Assembly: GCA_900540335.1 (NCBI GenBank)
Contig: UQFC01000021.1
Span: 1 to 34,387 of the forward strand
Origin: an uncultured Clostridium sp.
GTDB lineage: Bacteria > Bacillota > Clostridia > Lachnospirales > Lachnospiraceae
Length of the DNA stretch: 34,387 nt
Reading direction: 5' to 3'
Shown here: one piece after another, positions 1 to 6,465 of the stretch
How positions within the stretch are numbered: position 1 is the stretch's first letter
How the letters are laid out: each line of letters opens with the position of its first letter
The notes under the pieces: generated by a model
Told to the model about the DNA's origin: nothing
Seen by the model: only the letters and a program-made list of their open reading frames with translations
Databases searched by the model: none
Position numbers and translations under genes: made by a program

Positions 1-387
1 ACGCAAATTATGATTCTGATCTGGAGTGTGGTTATGTTTGCGATTATCCAGCTGGCAGGAGGAACTTTGATTCACATTTTTGTGGATCGGAATCAGGTTG
101 AAGTGATTCAGGCGGCGAAGGATTATTTTACAGCTGTATCATGGTGTTATCCTTTCCTGGGAAGTATTTTCCTGTACCGGAATGCGCTGCAGGGACTGGG
201 ATACGGTTTTGTGCCCATGATGGGCGGCGTGTTCGAGCTTGCAGCCAGAGCTCTTGTGGTTATGGTGACGGTTCGCCTGGGAATGGGGTATATGGCTACC
301 TGCGCCTCTGATCCGGCTGCCTGGCTGGCGGCGCTGATTCCCCTGGTGCCTTATTATATTCATGTGATGAAGAAAATAAAAACTTGA
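1..387 (+). CDS. MATE family efflux transporter, C-terminal fragment (5' end outside window)
   Basis: The reading frame is already open at base 1 and ends at TGA 385-387, so only about the last 128 residues are visible. They hold several hydrophobic segments. The stretch FLYRNALQGLGYGFVPMMGG, followed by an E-A-A-R helix, is typical of the last transmembrane helices of MATE/DinF-type Na+ or H+ coupled drug exporters, which sit in the cytoplasmic membrane. The tail is short and basic (KKIKT). The stop codon lies inside the -35 box of the promoter for the following folate riboswitch, so the two genes abut tightly. The substrate cannot be guessed. The family call is good; polyspecific drug export is only what is known for the family. 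Confidence 0.8.
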   Translation, partial: TQIMILIWSVVMFAIIQLAGGTLIHIFVDRNQVEVIQAAKDYFTAVSWCYPFLGSIFLYRNALQGLGYGFVPMMGGVFELAARALVVMVTVRLGMGYMATCASDPAAWLAALIPLVPYYIHVMKKIKT

Positions 388-412
388 CAAGGTGTGTCTG
401 CCGGTATATGAT
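384..412 (+). promoter_or_regulatory. Sigma-A type promoter of the folT riboswitch transcript
   Basis: Perfect -35 TTGACA (384-389), 17-base spacer, -10 TATGAT (407-412). It starts a leader of about 220 bases that contains the THF riboswitch. The -35 box contains the TGA stop of the MATE gene. Confidence 0.8.
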
Positions 413-453
413 GATGGCGTTGCAGGAAATGCAGCAAAAATATAAAAAGAAAA

Positions 454-556
454 GCAGAGTAGGTCTGTGTGCGTTAAGTGCCAGCCGGACAGGGAGTTGC
501 CGGCAGGACGAAAAGAAGAGGCTTCTTCTTGCGGTACACAAGCCGCATCCCGCTGC
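454..556 (+). promoter_or_regulatory. Tetrahydrofolate (THF) riboswitch aptamer
   Basis: The outer stem GCAG (454-457)/CTGC (553-556) encloses the hallmarks of the THF riboswitch class (Rfam RF01831, from memory): AGTAGG, then TGCGTTAAGTGCC (470-482), GGACAGGGAGTTGCCGGC (487-504), GACGAAA (508-514), a GAAGAGGCTTCTTC hairpin (515-528), TTGCGGT (529-535) and CCGCATCCCGCT (543-554). THF riboswitches sense reduced folates and control folate uptake or synthesis, which fits the folT gene 83 bases downstream. Confidence 0.93.
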
Positions 557-596
557 GAAGAGGGCGGAGAAGTCCGGATAATGGCTTCTCACTTGT

Positions 597-628
597 CTCC
601 TTTGTAGTTTGAGAGGTCTGCAAAGGAG
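597..628 (+). promoter_or_regulatory. Expression platform: hairpin hiding the folT ribosome binding site
   Basis: CTCCTTTGTAG (597-607) pairs along 11 bases (one G-U) with CTGCAAAGGAG (618-628). The second arm contains almost the whole Shine-Dalgarno AAAGGAGG (622-629) of folT. No T-run follows, so control looks translational. A second small stem, GAGAAG (567-572)/CTTCTC (585-590), lies between aptamer and hairpin. Which state folate favours is inferred from the class (ligand turns uptake off). Confidence 0.8.
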
Positions 629-638
629 GTAATTTTTT

Positions 639-1223
639 ATGAAGAAATTAGCAACTTTGTTCACCGATTCCTGGAATGAATTTCACCAGGTCAGAACTAT
701 CACAACCGCTGCCATGTTCGGGGCGATTTCTGTGGTACTGGGGTATTTTACCATTGCAATTGGTGACTACATTAAAATCGGGTTTTCTACTATATGTAAT
801 CAGTTTGTGTATTACCTGTTTGGCCCGGTTGTGGGAGGGCTTTTTGGAGGCGCGCTGGATGTGCTGAAGTTTCTGGTGAAGCCGACCGGGGCATTTTTTC
901 CGGGCTTTACCATAGGCGCCATGGTGGGCGGTGTCCTTTACGGCTGTTTCTTTTACAAAAAGCCGATTACCCTTCCCAGGGTTCTGGCGGCAGAATTTAC
1001 AGTCAGTCTGGTGTGCAATGTTCTTCTGGGAACCTTGTGGCTCAGTATGCTTTACGGCAAGGGCTTTCTGGCGCTTCTGCCCATGCGTGTATTTAAAAAT
1101 CTGGTCATGTGGCCGGTGAATTCCATGCTGTTTTACACCATTGGAAAAACTCTGGAGGCGGCCGGTGTATTCCGGACTCTGAAAATGTCCGGAGAAAGAA
1201 AAATCAGGAGAGGGACTCCGTAA
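639..1223 (+). CDS. folT: Folate ECF transporter S component FolT
   Basis: A 194-residue polytopic membrane protein, the usual length for an ECF S component. It has about six hydrophobic helices, with the GPVVGGLFGGALDVLKFLV and PGFTIGAMVGGVLYG segments seen in the folate family. It would bind folate with high affinity and take it into the cell together with the shared EcfA-EcfA'-EcfT energising module, which is not encoded in this window. The ATG at 639 has the AAAGGAGG site 9 bases upstream, and that site is masked by the leader hairpin. The gene directly follows a THF riboswitch, which makes folate the almost certain substrate. The end of the gene lies in the first arm of its terminator. 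Confidence 0.93.
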   Translation: MKKLATLFTDSWNEFHQVRTITTAAMFGAISVVLGYFTIAIGDYIKIGFSTICNQFVYYLFGPVVGGLFGGALDVLKFLVKPTGAFFPGFTIGAMVGGVLYGCFFYKKPITLPRVLAAEFTVSLVCNVLLGTLWLSMLYGKGFLALLPMRVFKNLVMWPVNSMLFYTIGKTLEAAGVFRTLKMSGERKIRRGTP

Positions 1224-1246
1224 AAGAGTCCTTCTCCTGATTTTTT
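1199..1246 (+). terminator. Rho-independent terminator of folT, probably bidirectional
   Basis: AATCAGGAG-A-GGACTC (from 1202) pairs with GAGTCC-TT-CTCCTGATT (to 1243) around a CGTAAAA loop, then a T6 run (1241-1246). Read on the other strand the same stem is followed by GATTTTTC, so it could also stop the minus-strand alarmone synthetase transcript. The folT stop codon lies in the loop region. Confidence 0.82.
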
Positions 1247-1277
1247 ATGTCATAGGATATTGCATCCTATGACATAA
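1245..1277. repeat. Perfect inverted repeat, extragenic palindrome
   Basis: TTATGTCATAGGAT (1245-1258) is exactly inverted as ATCCTATGACATAA (1264-1277) around a 5-base ATTGC loop. No clear T-run follows on either strand, so it is not an ordinary terminator. It sits between the 3' ends of two convergent genes. The flank AAAGCGCTCCGCT (1276-1288) forms a further small stem. Confidence 0.75.
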
Positions 1278-1307
1278 AAGCGCTCCGCTAGGATCGCCAT
1301 GCGGCAG

Positions 1308-2087
1308 TTACTCAAGGCGTTCCTGGCAGATCCTGTGAAACTGTGCGATGGAGCCGGGATGAACCGGAGCGCTTCTGTATTTGTCAGGGGCAGCCCCCTG
1401 GGCTTCTATACTGCGACGGATATTCAACATCCGCTGATCCGTGGCGGCTATGGTTTCCGCACACTGGCGCAGCTCCTCGCTGATCTGATCGGAGACATCC
1501 CCGATATCCTTTTTGTACTTCAGCTGATGATCCAGACTGGCCCAGAAATCCATGGCAATGGTCCGGATCTGAACCTCGACCCGCAGGTTCTTTTTTTCTT
1601 CTGAAAAGAAAACAGGAATCTCAATAATCAGGTGATAGCTGCGGTAGCCGTTGGGCTTGGGATGCTTGATATAATCCTTGATGGTAATAACCGTAATGTC
1701 ATCCTGGCTGACCAGCATATTGGCAACGGCATAAATATCATCAACAAAGGAACAGACTACGCGGATTCCTGCAATGTCATCCAGATTCTGCATCATGGAT
1801 TCCAGTGACACGGGGAGATTCCGGCGCTGCAGCTTTTCTACAATACTCAGAGGTTTTTTCACTCTGGATTTGATTACTTCAATGGGATTGCGCTGGTTGC
1901 GGACGGAAAGCTCGTCGTTGAGAACCTCCAGCTTTGTTTTTACTTCCCGGATAGCGCAGGTGTACATCATCATGGCCATCTGAAATTCCTTGGCCTGACT
2001 GATCAGGGCGTCGGGAACGGGGACAAGATTGGGGACGTTGACAGCGGATTGAACCAGTTCGCTGTTGGGATTCATATTGAAATTCAT
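1308..2087 (-). CDS. RelA/SpoT-domain GTP pyrophosphokinase (small alarmone synthetase)
   Basis: A 259-residue cytoplasmic protein with a single (p)ppGpp synthetase domain and no HD hydrolase, TGS or ACT domain. It should transfer pyrophosphate from ATP to GTP or GDP and so feed the stringent response. Family marks are DDIAGIRVVCSFVDDIY (about 103-119), the YIKHPKPNGYRSYH substrate segment (139-152) and EVQIRTIAMDFWASLDHQLKYK-like residues from 171. I start it at the ATG at 2087 because TGAGGT lies 7 bases upstream. The frame stays open to 2180, but that stretch overlaps the promoter. It is monocistronic and convergent with folT. It resembles B. subtilis YjbM/YwaC; I cannot say which is closer. 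Confidence 0.9.
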   Translation of the reverse strand: MNFNMNPNSELVQSAVNVPNLVPVPDALISQAKEFQMAMMMYTCAIREVKTKLEVLNDELSVRNQRNPIEVIKSRVKKPLSIVEKLQRRNLPVSLESMMQNLDDIAGIRVVCSFVDDIYAVANMLVSQDDITVITIKDYIKHPKPNGYRSYHLIIEIPVFFSEEKKNLRVEVQIRTIAMDFWASLDHQLKYKKDIGDVSDQISEELRQCAETIAATDQRMLNIRRSIEAQGAAPDKYRSAPVHPGSIAQFHRICQERLE

Positions 2088-2145
2088 CAGTAATACCTCA
2101 CAAAATTTTTGCATAGAAATAAAATTCTTTGACTTATTTATCTTC

Positions 2146-2173
2146 ATTATAGCAGATATCTGTGTCCAGACAA
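2146..2173 (-). promoter_or_regulatory. Promoter of the alarmone synthetase gene
   Basis: On the minus strand: -35 TTGTCT (2173-2168), 16-base spacer, consensus -10 TATAAT (2151-2146), about 59 bases before the chosen start codon. The region 2174-2338 beyond it shows only a possible small hairpin (GTCCG/CGGAC, about 2309-2329) before mrp; no strong promoter for mrp is obvious. Confidence 0.75.
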
Positions 2174-2351
2174 GGAACAAATCATTAAAATTTAGAGAAA
2201 TTTTTAACGATTTTTTAATTCCCTGACGGAGAGGCAGGACTGGCCTGTATTTTCCGTATTTCGGGCTTTCCCTTTTGGTAAATCTGTGGTATCCTATCCT
2301 TTAGGGCTGTCCGTGGCAAACAGCGGACGGCAGAACCTAGGAGGTATTTAC

Positions 2352-3188
2352 ATGAGCGAAAATTGTACTCATAACTGCAGCTCCTGCGGAGAAAACTGCA
2401 GCAGCCGCACTGCAGAGCAGACCAGCTTTTTAGAGCCGTTAAACCCGGCCAGCAGTGTAAAAAAAGTAATCGGAGTTGTCAGCGGAAAAGGCGGAGTTGG
2501 AAAATCTCTGGTAACCGCGCTGATGGCAGTAAAAATGAACAGCATGGGAAAGCATACAGCGATTCTGGATGCTGATATTACCGGACCGTCTATTCCTAAG
2601 GCATTTGGCCTGGGCGTTGACGGAGTTTCTGTAAATCCGGATGGACTGATGGTTCCGGCAACCACAGCAACCGGCATTGAGATTATGTCAGCCAACCTGC
2701 TTCTGGATCACGATACCGATCCGGTTATCTGGAGAGGTCCGGTTATTGCAGGCGCAGTAAAACAGTTCTGGCAGGAGGCACTCTGGGAGAACGTGGATTA
2801 TATGTTCGTAGATATGCCGCCGGGAACCGGTGATGTTCCCTTAACTGTATTCCAGTCTCTTCCGGTTGACGGCATTCTGATTGTAACCTCTCCTCAGGAG
2901 CTGGTTTCCATGATCGTGGCCAAGGCTGTGAACATGGCAAAGAAAATGAATATTCCGATTCTCGGCCTGGTAGAGAATATGAGCTATCTGGAATGTCCGG
3001 ACTGCGGAAAGAAGATTTCCGTATTCGGAGAGAGCCATATTGACGAGATTGCAAAGGAACATCAGATTCCGGTTCTGGCCAAGCTTCCTATTGACCCTGT
3101 GATTGCAAAGCATGTAGACGAGGGTCTGGTAGAGTACCTGGAGGAAAGCTGGATGGACGAGGCGGCAAAGAAGGTTCTGGAGCTGTAA
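2352..3188 (+). CDS. Mrp/NBP35-family P-loop ATPase, Fe-S cluster carrier
   Basis: A 278-residue cytoplasmic ATPase of the Mrp/ApbC/Nbp35 group, which binds a transient 4Fe-4S cluster and passes it to apo-proteins. The deviant Walker A GKGGVGKS is at 45-52. ILDADITGPSIP (71-82), MPPGTGD (155-161) and CPDC (215-218, the bridging cluster cysteines) follow. The N-terminus carries an extra cysteine cluster, C5-x3-C9-x2-C12-x3-C16, reminiscent of the Nbp35 N-terminal cluster but with different spacing. The ATG at 2352 was chosen because AGGAGGT lies 7 bases upstream; the frame is open earlier but without a ribosome site. Transcription ends at the terminator inside the convergent GNAT gene. Confidence 0.92.
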   Translation: MSENCTHNCSSCGENCSSRTAEQTSFLEPLNPASSVKKVIGVVSGKGGVGKSLVTALMAVKMNSMGKHTAILDADITGPSIPKAFGLGVDGVSVNPDGLMVPATTATGIEIMSANLLLDHDTDPVIWRGPVIAGAVKQFWQEALWENVDYMFVDMPPGTGDVPLTVFQSLPVDGILIVTSPQELVSMIVAKAVNMAKKMNIPILGLVENMSYLECPDCGKKISVFGESHIDEIAKEHQIPVLAKLPIDPVIAKHVDEGLVEYLEESWMDEAAKKVLEL

Positions 3189-3249
3189 ATCCCGTCAGGA
3201 ACCGCGGCTTTTTGCGGAATATGCAAAAGCAATCTGCAAATTGAATCAA

Positions 3250-4062
3250 TCAGTAAAAGTAAAAGGACAGGGCTTCCGTAATGCGGAACCCTGTTTTTTT
3301 ATACAGGGCCATGGCTGCCTCGTTGTCACCGGAAACCTGGAGGATCACCCGGGAAATATTTTTTTGTTCAGCCATATCCAGAAACAGACGGATCATGGCA
3401 GTGCCCAGACCCTGTCTGCGAAAGGCCGGAAGAATTTCCACCTGATGAAGACAGACGCAGCCCTCTCCTGTCCGGGTGGTAAGAAAGGTTCCGGCAGGAC
3501 CGTCTGAGGAAGGTGCTTTGGAAGTTCCGGTATAAAAACTCCAGTATAAGGTTTCCCTGTCATCCGGGGAAGGGGAGCTGGTAAGAAAGCAGGCCGGTTT
3601 CTTCTGATCCGGAGTACGGTTCCGGTTCTCAGAGCTCCACTCCATCTGGTATTCTGTGGAATCAAGCCGGGCTTCCAGAGCGGCCAGGGTTTTCTCTGTA
3701 TCCGGGCAGGTTCCGGACACGGGAAAGAAAATATCATATTCTTCAAAATCCTCAAGAGCGCGGTTAAGAAGAACGTCAAAGCACCCCTTTCGGCGAAAGG
3801 CGGGAAGTGTGAAGGCCGTGCATTCTGCAGCAGACTCTCCGCAGGGAACCATAGCCAGGGCGGCGCAGAGCCTGCCTTCCTCAGAATACAGAAGGTAGTG
3901 GCAGGCATCCTCCCGGGGGTCTGCCGGATAGGAAAGTCGGACAGAGTCGTGGCGGCAGCATTCCAGGGCCAGGTTTTCTGCCTCTGCTCTCTGGCGGTCT
4001 GTAAGAAGAAGCTTTTTTTGAAGAGTGGAAAAATCAGGGTTTAATCGGGAATCATATGTCAT
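3250..4062 (-). CDS. GNAT family N-acetyltransferase (270 aa, tandem fold likely)
   Basis: The C-terminal third has the acetyl-CoA binding signature of GNAT enzymes: VEILPAFRRQGLGTAMIRLFL (Q/RxxGxG/A loop) and then N-x-x-A-x-x-LYKKTGF. The N-terminal half also has a GNAT-like pattern (ALAMVPCGESAAECTAFTLP, then AFRRKGCFDVLL), so it may be a double GNAT with a degenerate first domain. The protein would move an acetyl group from acetyl-CoA to an amine; the acceptor is unknown. AAGGAG lies 9 bases before ATG 4062. The gene is divergent from lrgAB, and its last codons overlap the mrp terminator on the other strand. Confidence 0.85.
   Translation of the reverse strand: MTYDSRLNPDFSTLQKKLLLTDRQRAEAENLALECCRHDSVRLSYPADPREDACHYLLYSEEGRLCAALAMVPCGESAAECTAFTLPAFRRKGCFDVLLNRALEDFEEYDIFFPVSGTCPDTEKTLAALEARLDSTEYQMEWSSENRNRTPDQKKPACFLTSSPSPDDRETLYWSFYTGTSKAPSSDGPAGTFLTTRTGEGCVCLHQVEILPAFRRQGLGTAMIRLFLDMAEQKNISRVILQVSGDNEAAMALYKKTGFRITEALSFYFY
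3267..3300 (+). terminator. Terminator of mrp, located inside the 3' end of the GNAT gene
   Basis: ACAGGG-C-TTCCG (3267-3278) pairs with CGGAA-CCCTGT (3284-3294) around TAATG and is followed by a seven-T run. It is a plus-strand element while the same bases encode the C-terminal end of the minus-strand acetyltransferase. Confidence 0.8.
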
Positions 4063-4100
4063 AGAGAAATATCTCCTTTCTGTCAGATCAAAGTGATTTC

Positions 4101-4129
4101 AGTATACAGAAAAAACATAAAGAATACAA
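4101..4129 (-). promoter_or_regulatory. Promoter of the GNAT gene
   Basis: Minus strand: -35 TTGTAT (4129-4124), 17-base spacer, -10 TATACT (4106-4101), with AAGGAG and ATG 4062 downstream. It lies only 9 bases from the divergent lrgA promoter. Confidence 0.75.
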
Positions 4130-4138
4130 GAAACAGGA

Positions 4139-4167
4139 TTGTTATTTTCATATTGCAGTGCTAAAAT
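4139..4167 (+). promoter_or_regulatory. Promoter of lrgA-lrgB
   Basis: -35 TTGTTA (4139-4144), 17-base spacer, -10 TAAAAT (4162-4167). It leaves a leader of roughly 80 bases before ATG 4257, in which I see no clear regulatory fold. Confidence 0.7.
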
Positions 4168-4256
4168 ACGTGACTGTATCTTTTTATCATACAGGAGCCG
4201 TCCTGAACAGCTGCGTTATGCAAAAGAACGGTTCTAAATAAGGAGGATCAACGTCA

Positions 4257-4634
4257 ATGAAATACGTAAAAGAATGCCTGATTATTTTTGGAATCACTTT
4301 GGCAGGAGAAGTGCTGAACAGTATTCTGCCCCTTCCTGTTCCGGCAGGCGTGTACGGCCTTTTTCTGCTTCTGTTTCTGCTCTGCAGCGGACTTCTGAAG
4401 CTGGAGGATGTGGAGGCTACAGGAAATTTTCTGCTGGATACCATGCCTATTATGTTTATTCCTGCCTGTGTGGGACTGATGGAAAGCTATGCGGACATGA
4501 AGGAAACACTGATTCCTCTGTTTGTAATCAGTCTGGCATCTACGGTAATTGTTATGGCAGTGACCGGAATCGTGGCCGAGAGGATTCTGTCAGGCAAAAA
4601 AACAGGAAAAGAAAAGGGAGGAAAAGAAAAATGA
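4257..4634 (+). CDS. lrgA: CidA/LrgA family membrane protein
   Basis: A 125-residue protein with four predicted transmembrane helices and a lysine-rich cytoplasmic tail (GKKTGKEKGGKEK). The N-terminal PLPVPAGVYGLFLLL segment and the LDTMPIMFIPACVGLM segment are the family core. LrgA/CidA proteins are holin-like and act with LrgB/CidB in murein hydrolase control, autolysis and, in several Firmicutes, uptake or release of small acids such as pyruvate. AAGGAGG lies about 9 bases upstream of the ATG. The stop overlaps the lrgB start (ATGA), which indicates translational coupling. I see no adjacent LytS/LytR or LysR regulator, so control is unknown. Confidence 0.88.
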   Translation: MKYVKECLIIFGITLAGEVLNSILPLPVPAGVYGLFLLLFLLCSGLLKLEDVEATGNFLLDTMPIMFIPACVGLMESYADMKETLIPLFVISLASTVIVMAVTGIVAERILSGKKTGKEKGGKEK

Positions 4635-5320
4635 CATTTTTGCAGCAGTCTTTGTATCTGGGATTTGTAATCAGCATAATGGCTTATCTTTGCGGCATAT
4701 GGCTGAAGAAAAAGCTGGGGTGGGCAATTTTAAATCCTCTTCTTGTTTCTGTTGTTCTTGTAATCGGCTTTCTGACTGTCTTTAAAATCGATTATAAAAC
4801 CTACAACAGCAGCGCGGGAATTATCAGTTATCTGCTGACTCCGGCTACGGTTTGTCTGGCAATTCCTCTGTATAAGCAGCTGGAGCTTCTGAAAAAGCAT
4901 TTCGGGGCAATTCTGGCAGCAATTCTGTCCGGGGTATTTACCAGCGCGGCCTGTATTTTTGCCATGAGCCTTCTGTTCCGTCTGGATCACAGCACCTACG
5001 TCAGCCTGCTTCCCAAGTCCATTACTACGGCAATCGGCATGGGAATCAGCGAGGAAGTAGGAGGAATGGTAACAGTCACCGTTGTATGTATTATTGCCAC
5101 GGGAATTTTCGGAAATATTATTGGAGAAACGGTTTTCCGGCTTTTTGGAATTAAAGAGCCTATGGCAAAGGGACTGGCTCTGGGAACCTCCGCTCATGCC
5201 ATTGGAACGGCAAAGGCGCTGGAGCTGGGAGAGGTGGAAGGAGCCATGAGCAGCCTTTCCATTGCAGTAGCCGGAATTCTGACAGTGATTGCGGTTCCCC
5301 TGGCGGCAGGATTGCTTTAA
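4631..5320 (+). CDS. lrgB: LrgB family protein (CidB/LrgB, murein hydrolase export/pyruvate-type channel partner)
   Basis: A 229-residue polytopic protein of normal family length. Diagnostic segments are NPLLVSVVLVIGFL, LLTPATVCLAIPLYKQ, LPKSITTAIGMGISEEVGG and GLALGTSAHAIGTAKALE-like residues near the C-terminus. It works with LrgA in the cytoplasmic membrane. The ATG at 4631 overlaps the lrgA stop by 4 bases, and GGGAGG lies about 9 bases upstream inside the end of lrgA. No terminator is obvious before the pyr promoter at 5350. Confidence 0.9.
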   Translation: MTFLQQSLYLGFVISIMAYLCGIWLKKKLGWAILNPLLVSVVLVIGFLTVFKIDYKTYNSSAGIISYLLTPATVCLAIPLYKQLELLKKHFGAILAAILSGVFTSAACIFAMSLLFRLDHSTYVSLLPKSITTAIGMGISEEVGGMVTVTVVCIIATGIFGNIIGETVFRLFGIKEPMAKGLALGTSAHAIGTAKALELGEVEGAMSSLSIAVAGILTVIAVPLAAGLL

Positions 5321-5349
5321 CGAAGCAGTGAAATTCCGGTGTGAACAGC

Positions 5350-5378
5350 TTGAAAGCCGTTCACGGATATGATAAAAT
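5350..5378 (+). promoter_or_regulatory. Likely promoter of the pyrF operon
   Basis: -35 TTGAAA (5350-5355), 17-base spacer, -10 TAAAAT (5373-5378). It implies an untranslated leader of about 145 bases with competing hairpins before pyrF. Confidence 0.65.
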
Positions 5379-5428
5379 GACAAGTAAGATGCACATCTGT
5401 GGTCTGAAGGCATGTTGGCAGTGTCTGT

Positions 5429-5486
5429 CCCGGCAGTACAGGGCAGAATTGTCCCTGCGGGTTTCTCCAATCAGAACCCAAGGACA
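5429..5486 (+). promoter_or_regulatory. pyrF leader with two mutually exclusive hairpins (possible riboregulator)
   Basis: Fold 1: CCC/GCAG (5429-5436) with CTGC/GGG (5455-5461). Fold 2: TGTCC...GGGTT (5450-5463) with AACCC...GGACA (5475-5486). They share 5450-5461 and so cannot coexist. No T-run follows, and I do not see the PyrR binding-loop consensus, so a regulatory role is only inferred. Confidence 0.35.
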
Positions 5487-5529
5487 GGGCGCAGCAAGTG
5501 AATATATGTGAACACATGAGGAGGATATG

Positions 5530-6447
5530 ATGATTCAGCAGTTGATTGAGAAAATTCAGAAAACCAAGGCACCGATTTGCGTGGGACTGGATCCGATGTT
5601 AAATTATATTCCGGAGCACATCCTGAAAAAGTCTTTCGGGGAGTTCGGAGAGACTCTGGAAGGAGCGGCAGACGCGATCTGGAATTTCAATAAGGAGATT
5701 GTGGATCATACTTTTGATCTGATTCCTTCTGTAAAGCCGCAGATCGCCATGTATGAGCAGTTCGGTATTGAAGGACTGAAGGTATATGAGAAAACAGTCC
5801 GTTACTGTCAGGACAAGGGACTTCTTGTTATCGGTGATGCAAAGAGAGGCGATATCGGCTCTACCTCTGCAGCTTATGCAACCGCTCATCTGGGCAAGGT
5901 AAAGGTTGGAAACAGCGTATGCACAGCTTTTAATACAGAGTTTCTGACTGTCAATCCCTATCTGGGAACAGATGGCGTAAAGCCGTTTGTAGATGTGTGC
6001 AAGGCAGAGGATAAGGGTCTGTTTGTACTGGTAAAGACCTCCAATCCATCCAGCGGCGAGTTCCAGGATAAGCTGGTAGACGGCCGTCCGGTTTATGAGC
6101 TGGTAGCTGATAAAGTGGTAGAGTGGGGCGCTGACTGCATGGACGGAGCATACAGCAATGTAGGCGCTGTTGTAGGCGCAACTTATCCGGAGATGAGCGC
6201 TGTTTTAAGAAAGCTGATGCCGAAGACCTATTTCCTGGTTCCGGGATACGGCGCTCAGGGCGGTACTGCACAGGATCTGAAGCCCTGCTTCAATGAGGAC
6301 GGACTGGGTGCAATCGTAAACTCTTCCCGCGGTATTATTGCAGCATACAAGCAGGAAAAATATGCTAAATTCGGAGCTGAGCATTTTGCAGAGGCATCCA
6401 GACAGGCTGTACTGGATATGGTTGCAGATATTAACAGCGTTCTGTAA
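5530..6447 (+). CDS. pyrF: Orotidine 5'-phosphate decarboxylase (long, type 2)
   Basis: Decarboxylates OMP to UMP, the last step of UMP synthesis, in the cytoplasm. About 305 residues, the length of the longer type-2 family rather than the 230-240 of the E. coli type. GLDPML is at 19-24, and the catalytic D-x-K-x-x-D motif is DAKRGD (103-108) followed by IGSTSAAYA. VKTSNPSSGEFQ and VPGYGAQGG are the phosphate-binding loops. Two ATGs are adjacent (5527 and 5530). I prefer 5530 because AGGAGG (5519-5524) is then 5 bases away rather than 2. It is first gene of pyrF-pyrK-pyrD-pyrE. Confidence 0.95.
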   Translation: MIQQLIEKIQKTKAPICVGLDPMLNYIPEHILKKSFGEFGETLEGAADAIWNFNKEIVDHTFDLIPSVKPQIAMYEQFGIEGLKVYEKTVRYCQDKGLLVIGDAKRGDIGSTSAAYATAHLGKVKVGNSVCTAFNTEFLTVNPYLGTDGVKPFVDVCKAEDKGLFVLVKTSNPSSGEFQDKLVDGRPVYELVADKVVEWGADCMDGAYSNVGAVVGATYPEMSAVLRKLMPKTYFLVPGYGAQGGTAQDLKPCFNEDGLGAIVNSSRGIIAAYKQEKYAKFGAEHFAEASRQAVLDMVADINSVL

Positions 6448-6465
6448 GGGAGAGAGACGAGATTT

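Noticed and set aside
384..581. A 65-codon plus-strand frame between the MATE gene and folT
   Set aside because: It coincides with the THF riboswitch aptamer, has no ribosome site, and structure explains the conservation.
2088..2180. N-terminal extension of the alarmone synthetase (open frame to 2180)
   Set aside because: The stretch contains the consensus -10 and -35 of the gene; the ATG at 2087 has the only good ribosome site.
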